Below the pieces are notes generated by a model. It was given only the letters and a program-made list of their open reading frames with translations. It made no database searches and had not been told where the DNA came from. Source: Haloechinothrix aidingensis (GTDB lineage: Bacteria; Actinomycetota; Actinomycetes; Mycobacteriales; Pseudonocardiaceae). From it: 64,000 nt of DNA. The stretch is from the NCBI RefSeq assembly GCF_013450155.1, contig NZ_JACCKD010000003.1:124001-188000 (forward strand), given 5' to 3'. Of the stretch, positions 16,101 to 24,934 are shown in pieces; positions within the stretch are counted from its first letter, which is position 1; each line of letters begins with the position of its first letter. Made by a program: the position numbers and the translations under genes.

Positions 16101-16979
16101 CTACGGCTTCTGCTCCCCTTCCGCGTGAGCCTCGGCGTGCTCGGCGTCGGCGTGCACGGCACCGCCTGCCGCCTTCATGGAGCCGCGCCGCTCCAGCCAG
16201 ATCGCCACGCGAGACAGCAGGAAGTTGACCGCGATGTAGATCGCAGCACCGACGAAGAAGAGCACGAACAGGTAGCTCTCCCCGAAGAACTCCGTATTGA
16301 TGCGCAGGATCCGCAGCAGCTCGGTGTAGCCGATGATGAACCCGAGCGAGGTGTCCTTGAGCAGCACGACGAACTGGCTGATCAGGCTCGGCAGCATCCG
16401 GCGGATCGCCTGAGGCAGCAGGATGGAGAAGAGGATCTGCGGCTGTGTCAGCCCGATCGCCGACCCGGCCTCGGCCTGTCCACTGGGGAGAGACACGATC
16501 CCGGCACGCAGGATCTCCCCGATGACGGCCGCGTTGTAGACGACGAGTCCGAAGACGACGCCCTGGAAGATGGGCATCCCGAGTCCGAGCACTCCGAAGA
16601 ACATGAGCAGGATGACCGGTAGGCCGCGGAAGACCTCGATGATCCCGGTAGCCGGGTAGCGAACCCACCGCGGTTTCGCCATGCGCAGTACGACGAGTAC
16701 GAGTCCCACTGCCAGCGCGAGCACCCCGCCGACGGCCGCGGCGCGCAGCGTGGCGCCGAGCCCGTTGATGAGCAGCGAGGTCCAGACGTCGGCTGCCGAG
16801 CTGCCCTTCGGCGGGTCGGTGTAGACCTGCCAGAGCTCGGCGTCGATCCTGCCGGTCTCGGCGACGCGGAAGACGATGAAGACGAGCAGCGCGGCGATGG
16901 CGATACCGGTGACGACGGACCCGATCAGCGAGCGGCGCCGCGCGCGTGGGCCTGGCGTGTCGTAGAGAACGGAGCTCAC
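16101..16979 (-). CDS. gluD: Glutamate ABC transporter permease GluD
   Basis: 292-residue inner-membrane permease of the polar amino acid class. It has an N-terminal basic segment, a first membrane helix (VVTGIAIAALLVFIVFRV), then the His/Glu/Gln permease fold with the cytoplasmic EAA loop GQAEAGSAIGLTQPQ that contacts the ATPase. The C-terminal 30 residues are His/Glu/Ala-rich and polar. It is last in gluABCD; its ATG overlaps the gluC stop (ATGA, 16976-16979). With GluC it forms the membrane channel for glutamate uptake. Confidence 0.93.
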   Translation of the reverse strand: MSSVLYDTPGPRARRRSLIGSVVTGIAIAALLVFIVFRVAETGRIDAELWQVYTDPPKGSSAADVWTSLLINGLGATLRAAAVGGVLALAVGLVLVVLRMAKPRWVRYPATGIIEVFRGLPVILLMFFGVLGLGMPIFQGVVFGLVVYNAAVIGEILRAGIVSLPSGQAEAGSAIGLTQPQILFSILLPQAIRRMLPSLISQFVVLLKDTSLGFIIGYTELLRILRINTEFFGESYLFVLFFVGAAIYIAVNFLLSRVAIWLERRGSMKAAGGAVHADAEHAEAHAEGEQKP

Positions 16980-17623
16980 CGGGCGAACACCACCTTCCGC
17001 TCCACGTAGCCGGCCAGCACGCCGGCCGGAATCGTGATGACGAGATAGGCGATGCCCACTCCGATCAGCACGGCGATCACGTCCGGCGGGTGCGCGTTGG
17101 CGAGCCTGCGGGCCACACCGAACAGCTCGGCGACGAAGAACCCGCCGGCGACGGAGGTGTTCTTGGCAAGCGCGATGAACACGTTGATCAACGGTGGGAC
17201 CACCGTGCGCAGGGCTTGCGGAACGATGATGATGCTCAACGTCTGCGTGAACGTCAGGCCGACCGCGCGGGCGGCCTCGGCCTGCCCGACCCCGACGCTG
17301 TTGATCCCGGAGCGCACCGCCTCACAGACGAACGATGCGGTGTAGATGGACAGTGCCGCGATCGCCGAGATGAAGAACGGCACGGACGGTCCGATCTGGG
17401 GCCAGACGAACACGAAGAAGAAGAACACAAGCGTCAGCGGCGTGTTCCGCACGATCTCGACGTAGGCGGTACCGAACGCGCGCAGCGGGGGTACCGGCGA
17501 CACCCGGAACGCCCCGAGGATGGTTCCCCACACGAGCGCGATCAAGCCCGAGACAAGGGCGAGGACCAGCGTCGTCCGGAACCCCTTCCAGTACAGCGGC
17601 AGGTTCTCCACGACCGCTTCCAT
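16976..17623 (-). CDS. gluC: Glutamate ABC transporter permease GluC
   Basis: 215-residue permease with about five membrane helices (for example LALVSGLIALVWGTILGAF and LIGVGIAYLVITIPAGVLAG) and the EAA loop GQAEAARAVGLTFTQ. The conserved RNTPL motif (EIVRNTPLTLVFF) is typical of amino-acid permeases of this group. It pairs with GluD, coupled by a 4-nt overlap. The gluB-gluC gap holds a 14-bp hairpin, so expression below gluB is probably reduced. Confidence 0.94.
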   Translation of the reverse strand: MEAVVENLPLYWKGFRTTLVLALVSGLIALVWGTILGAFRVSPVPPLRAFGTAYVEIVRNTPLTLVFFFFVFVWPQIGPSVPFFISAIAALSIYTASFVCEAVRSGINSVGVGQAEAARAVGLTFTQTLSIIIVPQALRTVVPPLINVFIALAKNTSVAGGFFVAELFGVARRLANAHPPDVIAVLIGVGIAYLVITIPAGVLAGYVERKVVFAR

Positions 17624-17648
17624 GCCGCGTCACCTCCTGGTCATGCAG

Positions 17649-17681
17649 TCGGGGAGGTGGGCCCGAAGCCCACCTCCCCGA
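17649..17681. terminator. intra-operon hairpin between gluB and gluC
   Basis: A 14-bp stem (TCGGGGAGGTGGGC at 17649-17662, complement at 17668-17681) with the 5-nt loop CCGAA lies 13 nt after the gluB stop, inside the gluABCD operon. Such hairpins between binding-protein and permease genes usually act as partial terminators or protect the upstream mRNA, giving excess binding protein. Confidence 0.75.
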
Positions 17682-17693
17682 TGCAGGGCATCC

Positions 17694-18560
17694 TCAGTAG
17701 CGGTCGACTTCCGGGGTGTCCGGGGTCTCGAGCACCTCACCCGCGGTCTTTTCCCAGGCTTCCAGCCACCGGCCGTCGTCGAAGGACTCCTCGAGGACGT
17801 CGTTGATGAAGGAGCGGAACTCGTCGTCGCCCTTCGGTACGCCCACCCCGTAGGGCTCCTCGGTGAACGGCTCACCGACCAGTTTGAACTCGTCCGGGTT
17901 CTGGTCGATGAACCCGGACAGGATGACGTTGTCCGTGGTCAGCGCGTCGACCTGACCCTGGCGCAGCGGCTCGAGGCAGTTCGAGTAGGTGTCCGTCAGA
18001 TCGAGGTTCGCCTCGGGGTAGTTGTCCCGCATGTTCTGCGCGGGTGTCGACCCCTCGACCGTGCAGACATCCTTGCCCGCGAGGTCCTCGGGTCCGCCGA
18101 TCTCGTCGTTGTCCTCGAGGACCAGGATGGACTGTCCCGCGTTGTAGTACGGGCCCGCGAAGTCGACTTCCTGCTTGCGCTCGTCGTTGATGGTGTAGGT
18201 GGCCACGACCATGTCCACCTGCCCACCCTTGAGGAACTCCTCGCGGTTGGCCGATGTCGTCTCGCGCCACTCGATCCCGTCGCTGCCGATACCGAGCTCG
18301 GAGGCGATGATTTTCGCGATCTCGATGTCGAAGCCGACCGGCTCGCCGCTGGGAGCCTGCAGGCCGAAGAGCGGCTGGTCGAACTTCGTGCCGATGGTGA
18401 TCTCGCCGGCCTCGGCGAGCTGCGCCATCGTCGTGCCTTCTTCGAACTCACTGGCCTCGACGTCACCGGCCTCCTCGTCGGCGTCGTCCCCACCACACGC
18501 CGCCAGGACGAGGGCGGCAGAGGCCATGAGGGCCGTGAATGCCGTGTATCGCATCCGCAT
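17694..18560 (-). CDS. gluB: Glutamate ABC transporter substrate-binding lipoprotein GluB
   Basis: 288-residue exported solute-binding protein (SBP_bac_3 family). The signal peptide MRMRYTAFTALMASAALV ends in the lipobox LAAC, so it is a lipid-anchored receptor. The mature part begins with an acidic stretch and has family segments FDQPLFGLQAPSGEPVGFDIE, VDMVVATYTINDERK and the region around DNVILSGF. The ATG at 18560 is preferred because AAAGGAA precedes it; a GTG 21 nt upstream is the alternative. It delivers glutamate to GluCD, with energy from GluA. Confidence 0.95.
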   Translation of the reverse strand: MRMRYTAFTALMASAALVLAACGGDDADEEAGDVEASEFEEGTTMAQLAEAGEITIGTKFDQPLFGLQAPSGEPVGFDIEIAKIIASELGIGSDGIEWRETTSANREEFLKGGQVDMVVATYTINDERKQEVDFAGPYYNAGQSILVLEDNDEIGGPEDLAGKDVCTVEGSTPAQNMRDNYPEANLDLTDTYSNCLEPLRQGQVDALTTDNVILSGFIDQNPDEFKLVGEPFTEEPYGVGVPKGDDEFRSFINDVLEESFDDGRWLEAWEKTAGEVLETPDTPEVDRY

Positions 18561-18609
18561 AACTGATTCCTTTCTACTCACCGGGGGTATTGGTGATGTT
18601 GTCGTTTCC

Positions 18610-19365
18610 TCAATGGGTCAGGATCTTGCTGAGGAAATCTTGGGCCCTCTCGGTGCGTGGGTTGGTGAAGAACTCCTCCGGGCTGGTGTCCTCGATGACC
18701 GCCCCGTAGTCCATGAAGATCACCCGGTGCGCGGCACGGCGCGCGAATCCCATCTCGTGGGTGATGACGAACATGGTCATGCCCTCGTTCGCGAGCGAGG
18801 CCATGACGTCGAGAACCTCCTGCACCATCTCGGGGTCGAGTGCCGACGTCGGCTCGTCGAACATCATGACCTTGGGATTCATGGCCAGTGCGCGGGCGAT
18901 CGCCGCACGCTGCTGCTGCCCGCCGGACAGCTGTGCCGGGAACTTCTCGGCCTGGTCGGCGATACCGACCCGGGTCAACAGCTCCATCGCCTCATCCCGG
19001 GCGGCGGACTTGCTCTTCTTGCGTACTTTGATGGGGCCGAGCGTCACGTTGTCCACGATCGACTTGTGGGCGAACAGGTTGAACTGCTGGAACACCATGC
19101 CCACGTCCGCGCGGAGCTTCGCCAGAGCCTTGCCTTCCATCGGCAGTGGCTCGCCGTCGACCTCGATCGTTCCCGAGTCGATCGGCTCGAGACGGTTGAT
19201 GGTCCGGCAGAGCGTGGACTTGCCCGAGCCGGACGGGCCGGCGACCACGACGACCTGGCCGCGTGGCACGTCGATGGTGATGTCCTTCAAGACATGCAGC
19301 TCACCAAAGTGCTTGTTGACGTCCTGCGTCCGGATCATCGGAGCGCTAGACGTTGCTTCGTTCAT
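18610..19365 (-). CDS. gluA: Glutamate ABC transporter ATP-binding protein GluA
   Basis: 251-residue ABC ATPase: Walker [10 protein letters not shown], signature LSGGQQQR, Walker [10 protein letters not shown], and the switch His in VITHEMGF. It is the first gene of gluABCD and powers glutamate uptake. ATG 19365 with GGAGG 6 nt upstream. The same gene set next to recX and miaB is known from Corynebacterium glutamicum (gluABCD), where it is the main glutamate importer; here an sdh operon and regulators lie between recX and gluD. Confidence 0.96.
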   Translation of the reverse strand: MNEATSSAPMIRTQDVNKHFGELHVLKDITIDVPRGQVVVVAGPSGSGKSTLCRTINRLEPIDSGTIEVDGEPLPMEGKALAKLRADVGMVFQQFNLFAHKSIVDNVTLGPIKVRKKSKSAARDEAMELLTRVGIADQAEKFPAQLSGGQQQRAAIARALAMNPKVMMFDEPTSALDPEMVQEVLDVMASLANEGMTMFVITHEMGFARRAAHRVIFMDYGAVIEDTSPEEFFTNPRTERAQDFLSKILTH

Positions 19366-19893
19366 CGGGCCTCCACGCCGCCGGTGAAGCGCGCGGATTC
19401 CGCCCATGGATGAGCCAACGGACTCGACACTCCTTCGCGCTCGACGACCGGTGTTCTCGAGAGTCGGTAATCTGGGATAGCGGTACCACTGGAAGAGGCG
19501 CCCCAGTGGTCAACAGCGACGGTAACTCTAGACACAAGATCGTCTATCCAGCCACCCGGGGCACGAGTTCGTATTGATGCGGATTCGTGACTCGTTCATC
19601 GTCCCGGGGCACACCCTTTTCGCAAAGATCACTCTCGTGGGTCAATCCACCGATCGGCGGCCGGGACTGCTGCCAACAGGCGGGGTGGGTGTGGCGGGCG
19701 AAATGGCCGCGCGGGTTCTTGCGCGGTCGATTCGCCGGTTTCTTCCGCTGGCATCGTCCGCTGGGTTCTCGCGTGGCCGGTGCGAATGCCGCGCGAACAT
19801 CGGGAATCGGCCATACCGGGTCGCGCCGTCGACACCAGCGCCGGTTGCGCGCGATGGAATGAATCGCGGAAACGGGCGGCGTGTGCGCGGCGG
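19366..19893. other. 528-bp region upstream of gluA
   Basis: No supported gene. The part next to gluA should hold the operon promoter: on the minus strand a TTGACC (19513-19508) could be a -35 element. An 8-bp inverted repeat ACCACTGG/CCAGTGGT (19485-19492 and 19503-19510) overlaps it and could be an operator. The remainder up to the aminotransferase stop has only short, shadow-like frames. Confidence 0.6.
19485..19510. promoter_or_regulatory. inverted repeat overlapping a possible gluA promoter
   Basis: ACCACTGG (19485-19492) and CCAGTGGT (19503-19510) form an inverted repeat with a 10-nt spacer and overlap a TTGACC -35-like hexamer on the minus strand, 120-145 nt before the gluA start. It would suit a dimeric repressor. 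No specific regulator is implied. Confidence 0.4.
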
Positions 19894-21144
19894 TTACCGC
19901 TTGCCGAGCTCGGCCAGGGCCCGGCGGAGCCGGTCGAGTGCGTCGGCGATCCACGGCAGCGTGGTGGGGTTCTCGCTGTGCAAGCTCCGCCAGCGTTGCT
20001 CCTCGGTATCGCCGTAGAGCAGGCTGGTCGCCACCCGCAGCCGCAGGGCGCCGGGATCGTCGCCGAACATCGTGCCCGCGAGCACCCCGACGCCGTGCCG
20101 TTCCAGGAGCAGCTCGGCGAGTCCGGTACCGCCGGTGACTCGGGTGCCCGCCAGCCGGCCGCGTAGCGGCGCCAGATCGGGGTAGAGGTAGAAGGCGGCC
20201 TGTGGTGGGCGGCAGCGCGCACCCGCGGAGACGAGAACGCGATGCACCGCGGTACTCACCGCCTCGTGCAGTCGCCGGCCGCGCGAGACGTAGGCGACGA
20301 CCTCCTCGGGCTCGCTGTAGACGTAGCCTGCCACTTCCTGCATCGGCGCGGCCAGGCTCGACCAGATCTCGCCTGCGACGCCCACGAGCTCGGTACGCAG
20401 CGAGGTACCCCACCGCCCGTCGGGAAGGCGGGCGAGCCCGATTCGCCAACCGCCAAGGGCCATCGCCTTCGACAGCCCGCTCGTGACCACCGTACGTTCC
20501 GGCGCGATGGTCGCCGGGCTGCGAAACCGCTCGGGGTGGTAGACGAGATCGCGGTAGATCTCGTCGCAGATCAGCAGCAGCTCGTACCGCTGCGCGATGT
20601 CACAGATCGCCTCCAGCTGCTCGGCGGGCGCGAGGGTGCCCGTGGGGTTGTCGGGCAGGGTGAGGATCATCGCCGCGGGCTTGCGACCGTCCGCGCGGGC
20701 TCCCTCAAGCACCCGTTCGAGGCCGTTCGGCTCCGGTACGCCACCCGCGACCTCGGATATCGGTGCGCCGATGACGCCGCGACCGGTCAGGCCGGCCTGG
20801 GCCGCGTAACTCACCCACGACGGGCGCGGCAGCACGATGTCCCCGCCGAGCACCGACAGCAGCGCGAACAGCAGGGCCTTGCTGCCGGGGCCGTAGATGA
20901 CCTGCTCGGGCTCGGTCGGCAGGCCGCGGCGAGCGAAGTAGCCCGCCGCCGAGCCACGGGCCTCGGCCGAGCCGACCACCGGACCGTATGAGTTGAGCCC
21001 GGTCGCCCCGGCGAGCACCTCGCGAACCTCGGGGAGGACGGGCAGTCCCGCCTCGCCGAACCCGAGGTGCACGACGTGGTGCCCGGCAGCGCGTCGTGCA
21101 CGTACCCGTTCGTCCAGCTCCAGGGTGGCGGAGTGTACGACCAC
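19894..21144 (-). CDS. PLP-dependent class I/II aminotransferase
   Basis: 416-residue fold-type I aminotransferase. Visible motifs: substrate/PLP region NPTGTL, Asp-Tyr equivalent LLICDEIYRDLVYH, the Schiff-base lysine in SGLSKAMALGGWRIG, and a C-terminal Arg in LRLRVATSLL. It transfers amino groups between an amino acid and a 2-oxo acid; the substrate cannot be read from the sequence (aspartate/alanine-type is likely). GTG start at 21144. It is divergent from miaB and on the same strand as gluABCD but 528 bp upstream, so it has its own promoter. Confidence 0.9.
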   Translation of the reverse strand: MVVHSATLELDERVRARRAAGHHVVHLGFGEAGLPVLPEVREVLAGATGLNSYGPVVGSAEARGSAAGYFARRGLPTEPEQVIYGPGSKALLFALLSVLGGDIVLPRPSWVSYAAQAGLTGRGVIGAPISEVAGGVPEPNGLERVLEGARADGRKPAAMILTLPDNPTGTLAPAEQLEAICDIAQRYELLLICDEIYRDLVYHPERFRSPATIAPERTVVTSGLSKAMALGGWRIGLARLPDGRWGTSLRTELVGVAGEIWSSLAAPMQEVAGYVYSEPEEVVAYVSRGRRLHEAVSTAVHRVLVSAGARCRPPQAAFYLYPDLAPLRGRLAGTRVTGGTGLAELLLERHGVGVLAGTMFGDDPGALRLRVATSLLYGDTEEQRWRSLHSENPTTLPWIADALDRLRRALAELGKR

Positions 21145-21313
21145 GACGTCTCCTCGGTGCCGGGCAGCTCGTCGTCAGCAGCCTAGAACACGGGCGGGTG
21201 CCGCGCACTTTCCGCGCTCGCGCCCGGACTCGGGGAATGCCTGCTCGTAACGCGGACCATAGACCGCGCGACCGGGAAACGCAGGTGCTTCCGGCGGGTC
21301 TACCCTGGTAGAT

Positions 21314-22813
21314 GTGCCACGGACATTCCAGATCCGCACGTTCGGCTGCCAGATGAACGTGCACGACACCGAGCGACTGGCGGGACAGCTCGAGGACGCC
21401 GGTTACGTACCGGCGGACGGTGCGCAGGCCGACGTGGTCGTGTTCAACACCTGTGCCGTGCGGGAGAACGCGGACAACAAGCTGTACGGCAACCTGGGGC
21501 GCCTGCGCAGCGACAAGAAGGCGAATCCGGACATGCAGATCGCTGTGGGGGGCTGCCTGGCTCAGAAGGATCGGGGCGAGATCGTCCGGCGTGCTCCGTG
21601 GGTCGACGTCGTCTTCGGCACGCACAACATCGGCTCGCTTCCCACCCTGCTCGAACGCGCCCGGCACAACCGCGAGGCCGAGGTGGAGATCCTGGAGTCG
21701 TTGGAGACGTTCCCGTCGACGCTGCCGGCACGGCGTGACTCCGCCTACTCCGGATGGGTCTCGATCTCGGTCGGGTGCAACAACACGTGCACCTTCTGCA
21801 TCGTGCCCTCGTTGCGTGGCAAGGAACGGGATCGCAGGCCCGGCGAGGTGCTCGCCGAGGTCGAGGCGCTCGTCGCCGAGGGCGTCGTGGAGGTCACCCT
21901 GCTCGGGCAGAACGTCAACTCCTACGGCGTCGAGTTCGGCGACAAGTACGCGTTCGGCAAGCTGCTCAGGGCGTGCGGCGAGATCGAGGGGCTCGAGCGC
22001 GTGCGGTTCACCTCGCCCCACCCGGCGGCGTTCACCGACGACGTCATCGACGCGATGGCCGAGACCCCGAACGTCTGCCCCCAGCTGCACATGCCCCTGC
22101 AAGCGGGCTCGGACCGGGTGCTGAAGGCGATGCGCCGCTCGTACCGGTCGAAGCGGTTCCTGTCGATCCTCGACAAGGTGCGCGCGGCGATCCCGCATGC
22201 CGCCATCACCACCGACATCATCGTCGGCTTTCCCGGCGAGACCGAGGAGGACTTCCAGGAGACGCTGGATGTGGTGCGGCAGGCCCGGTTCTCCAGCGCC
22301 TTCACCTTCCAGTACTCCAAGCGAGAGGGCACGCCTGCCGCCGAGATGGACGGGCAGGTCCCCAAGGACGTGGTGCAGGAGCGTTACGAGCGGCTCGTCG
22401 CATTGCAGGACGAGGTCGCCTGGGAGGAGAACACCAAGCTGGTCGGGCAGCGGGTCGAGTTGCTCGTCGCGCGCGGTGAGGGGCGCAAGGACACCGAGAC
22501 CCGCCGGATGAGCGGGCGCGCCAGGGACGGCAGGCTGGTGCACTTCACCCCGGTCGGCGAGGCGATCGACGGCGAGGTGCGCCCGGGCGACTTCGTCGAG
22601 ACAGAGATCAGCTACGCCGCGCCCCATCATCTCGTCGCGGACGGGACGGTACTCGCGCACCGGCGCACGCGCGCCGGTGACAACTCGGAGGCCGGGCAGC
22701 GCCCCCGGACAGCGGGGGTCGCCAGCGGGGGCGTCAGCCTGGGCTTCCCGACGATCGGCGCCCCGCGGACCGAGCAGGACGCGGTTGCCGCTGGCGGGTG
22801 CTCGACATGCTGA
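21314..22813 (+). CDS. miaB: tRNA-2-methylthio-N6-isopentenyladenosine37 methylthiotransferase MiaB
   Basis: 499-residue radical SAM enzyme that adds the 2-methylthio group to i6A37 of tRNAs reading UNN codons. N-terminal UPF0004 domain with cluster cysteines in TFGCQMN, NTCAVRE and GGCLAQK; radical SAM motif CNNTCTFC; C-terminal TRAM domain ending near [13 protein letters not shown]. About 45 extra residues follow the TRAM domain and are Gly/Arg/Thr-rich. GTG start at 21314. miaA, which makes the i6A substrate, lies 4 kb downstream in the same direction. Confidence 0.96.
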   Translation: MPRTFQIRTFGCQMNVHDTERLAGQLEDAGYVPADGAQADVVVFNTCAVRENADNKLYGNLGRLRSDKKANPDMQIAVGGCLAQKDRGEIVRRAPWVDVVFGTHNIGSLPTLLERARHNREAEVEILESLETFPSTLPARRDSAYSGWVSISVGCNNTCTFCIVPSLRGKERDRRPGEVLAEVEALVAEGVVEVTLLGQNVNSYGVEFGDKYAFGKLLRACGEIEGLERVRFTSPHPAAFTDDVIDAMAETPNVCPQLHMPLQAGSDRVLKAMRRSYRSKRFLSILDKVRAAIPHAAITTDIIVGFPGETEEDFQETLDVVRQARFSSAFTFQYSKREGTPAAEMDGQVPKDVVQERYERLVALQDEVAWEENTKLVGQRVELLVARGEGRKDTETRRMSGRARDGRLVHFTPVGEAIDGEVRPGDFVETEISYAAPHHLVADGTVLAHRRTRAGDNSEAGQRPRTAGVASGGVSLGFPTIGAPRTEQDAVAAGGCSTC

Positions 22814-23289
22814 ACGAGCCCCGCGACGGCGACCCCGACGAGGTCGCCGAGCTGCGCGAGGAGATCGAGCAGGTCGAGCGCAGCGCCGCGCGAACGGTCG
22901 AGCTCGGCAGGCGTGGCTTCGGCATCGCGGTGCTGGTGTTCGTCCTGATCGTGGCCGTGCTGCTGCCCTGGGTCGATGGCGACCCTGGCTGGCGAGCGCT
23001 CGCGGGTGAGTCGGGGATCGTGCCCCGGCTGTTCGCCACGACGACGGTCGTTTTCGGCATCGTGATCTCGGCACTGACGCTGGTCGTGCGCCGCTGGTGG
23101 ATGGCATGGGTCTGCGCCATCGGCGGCTGGGTCATGTTCGTCGACGGCCTGCTGGCGATCTGGAGTCAGCAGTCCACAGCAGCACCCGGCGTCGCGGGCA
23201 ACGGTCCGGGCGTGGGCATGGTGCTGGCGCTGATCACCGCCGTCATCCTCGCGATCAACTGGATGCGGGTGGCCGGCTCCCGCCAGTGA
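22807..23289 (+). CDS. Conserved membrane protein downstream of miaB
   Basis: 160-residue membrane protein in the position of mycobacterial Rv2732c. A short N-terminal coiled-coil-like segment ([19 protein letters not shown]) is followed by four hydrophobic helices: [57 protein letters not shown] and [20 protein letters not shown] 22807 overlaps the miaB stop by 7 nt, showing co-transcription; a GTG at 22798 is also possible. The function is unknown. Confidence 0.88.
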   Translation: MLNEPRDGDPDEVAELREEIEQVERSAARTVELGRRGFGIAVLVFVLIVAVLLPWVDGDPGWRALAGESGIVPRLFATTTVVFGIVISALTLVVRRWWMAWVCAIGGWVMFVDGLLAIWSQQSTAAPGVAGNGPGVGMVLALITAVILAINWMRVAGSRQ

Positions 23290-23304
23290 GGCCGCGAACG
23301 CCCG

Positions 23305-23375
23305 GCCGGGGGCGAGCCGAAGGACCCCTCCGGTACATATGTGGTACCCGAGGACCCCTTCGGCTCGCCCCCGGC
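23305..23375. terminator. long bidirectional terminator between miaB operon and DUF349 gene
   Basis: A 19-bp perfect outer stem (GCCGGGGGCGAGCCGAAGG at 23305-23323, complement at 23357-23375), then a 3x3 internal loop (ACC/ACC) and a 10-bp inner stem with one mismatch around the loop ATATGTG. It lies between two convergent genes (ends at 23289 and 23385). Confidence 0.82.
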
Positions 23376-23384
23376 TGAGGCGTA

Positions 23385-24725
23385 TCAGCGGTCGGCGACG
23401 GCGCGCTCCGCTGCGTTCATCCACTCGCGCCACTGCTCGGCCTGCTGCTCGGCTTCGCGTGCCCGGCGCTCGTCGCCGTCCGCGCGGGCCTTGGCAGCCT
23501 GGTCCTCGAACTGCTGCACGCGCTCCCGGAACTGCGCGGCGCGAGCCTGGGCTTCCGGGTCGCTCGCGCGCCACTTGCTGTCCTCGGCCTGCCGGACCTT
23601 GTCCTGCACTGCCTTGAGCCTGCCGTCGAGCTCACGCATCCGTTCCCGGGGGACCTTACCGATCTCGTCCCAGCGCTCCTGCAGCTTGCGCAGCTGGGCC
23701 TTCGCCGAGTCCAGGTTCCGCGACGGATCGAGCTGCTCGGCCTCGGCGAGCAGCTCCTCCTTACGGCGAGCGTTCTCCGCGTACTCGGCGTCGCGCTCGG
23801 AGAAGGCCGCCGAACGGCGCGCGAAGAACGCGTCCTGCGCCGCCTTGAAACGCTGCCAGAGTGCCTCGTCGGAGTCCTTCGGCGCCTTGCCCGCTGCTTT
23901 CCACTCGGCCATGAGCTGCTTGTAGCGGGCCGCGGTCGGCCCCCAGTCCTGTGACTGCGTCAGCGACTCCGCCTCGTCGACCAGCTCCTGCTTGCGTTCC
24001 TTGGCCGCTGCGCGCTGCTTGTCCAGCTCGGCGAAGTGCGCGCCGCGACGCCTGCTGAACGCGTCCCGTGCCTTGCCGAACCGCTTCCACAGCGCGTCAT
24101 CGGTCTTGCGGTCCACGCCTTTGATCGTCTTCCATTCCTCGACGATCGAGCGCAACCGGTCGCCCGCGGCCTTCCATTGCGTGGAGTTCTCCGCGATCTC
24201 CTCGGCTTCCTCGACAAGCGCGGTCTTGCGTTCGACGGCCGCGGCGCGGGTCGCCTCCCGCTGGCGCTTGGCCTGCTCGATCGCCTGCTCGGCGTGCGCG
24301 ATGATGTGTGACAAGCGTGCCCGGAGTGCTTCGATGTCACCGACGACTGCGGCCTCGTCGAGTCCGTCGCGCAGCTGGGTTGCCGAGCTCAGCGCCTGCT
24401 TGGGGTCGCCTGCCCCGGAGTTGAGGCGCGTCTCCAGCAGCTCGGCCTCGGTGCGCAGATCGTCGAACCGGCGGGCGTAGTGCTCCAGCCCTTCCTCGGA
24501 CGAGCCCGCCTGCCAGACGCCTACCGGGCGCTCGCCACCGCCGACGAACACGAACACGGTCCCCTCGTCGTCGATACGACCCCACCGGGACGGGTCCGCT
24601 TCGGCATTCGGCACGGGTGGAGCAGCGTGTGCGAGGCTCATCCGCCCGTGCAGTACCTCGTTCGGCGCGGGCGCGTGGGCGTCCTGCTGCTCGGTGGGCT
24701 TGTCGTGCGCCATCTCCTCAGCCAT
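23385..24725 (-). CDS. DUF349 repeat protein
   Basis: 446-residue soluble, almost wholly helical protein made of tandem DUF349 units. The recurring pattern W-K-x-A/I ... D-x-D/A-L-W-x-R-F-x-x-A-x-D-A-F appears at about residues 200-260, 270-340 and 345-410 (for example DDALWKRFGKARDAF and DEALWQRFKAAQDAFF). The C-terminal 60 residues are a charged coiled coil. It corresponds to mycobacterial Rv2731, encoded opposite the miaB-miaA operon as here. DUF349 proteins are of uncertain function. ATG 24725 with GAAGGAG upstream. Confidence 0.92.
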   Translation of the reverse strand: MAEEMAHDKPTEQQDAHAPAPNEVLHGRMSLAHAAPPVPNAEADPSRWGRIDDEGTVFVFVGGGERPVGVWQAGSSEEGLEHYARRFDDLRTEAELLETRLNSGAGDPKQALSSATQLRDGLDEAAVVGDIEALRARLSHIIAHAEQAIEQAKRQREATRAAAVERKTALVEEAEEIAENSTQWKAAGDRLRSIVEEWKTIKGVDRKTDDALWKRFGKARDAFSRRRGAHFAELDKQRAAAKERKQELVDEAESLTQSQDWGPTAARYKQLMAEWKAAGKAPKDSDEALWQRFKAAQDAFFARRSAAFSERDAEYAENARRKEELLAEAEQLDPSRNLDSAKAQLRKLQERWDEIGKVPRERMRELDGRLKAVQDKVRQAEDSKWRASDPEAQARAAQFRERVQQFEDQAAKARADGDERRAREAEQQAEQWREWMNAAERAVADR

Positions 24726-24747
24726 GGCCGGCTCCTTCGTGGCTGCT

Positions 24748-24783
24748 CGCCCGTGCGCGACGGGCGCCCCGCCTGAGCGGGGC
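24748..24783. repeat. two adjoining 7-bp hairpins in the DUF349 gene leader
   Basis: CGCCCGT/ACGGGCG (24748-24754 and 24760-24766, loop GCGCG) and GCCCCGC/GCGGGGC (24766-24772 and 24777-24783, loop CTGA) share one base. They lie 23-58 nt before the DUF349 start codon on its transcript and could affect initiation. Confidence 0.5.
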
Positions 24784-24934
24784 CGTGTGCTGTGTCGACT
24801 GCCTCATCGGGTCCTACCTGCATTCAAACAGTTCTGCGCCATATGTGGTACTCGAGACGCGCCGACGCCGGTACGCAGCGCCGCCTCGGGCGGGCGGCCT
24901 CCCACCGGAGGGCGGGTGGGTACTCTCGGTAACC

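Noticed and set aside
20705-23107. 800-codon open frame on the - strand
   Set aside because: Antisense to miaB and out of frame with the aminotransferase; composition is Arg/Ala/Pro-rich without motifs.
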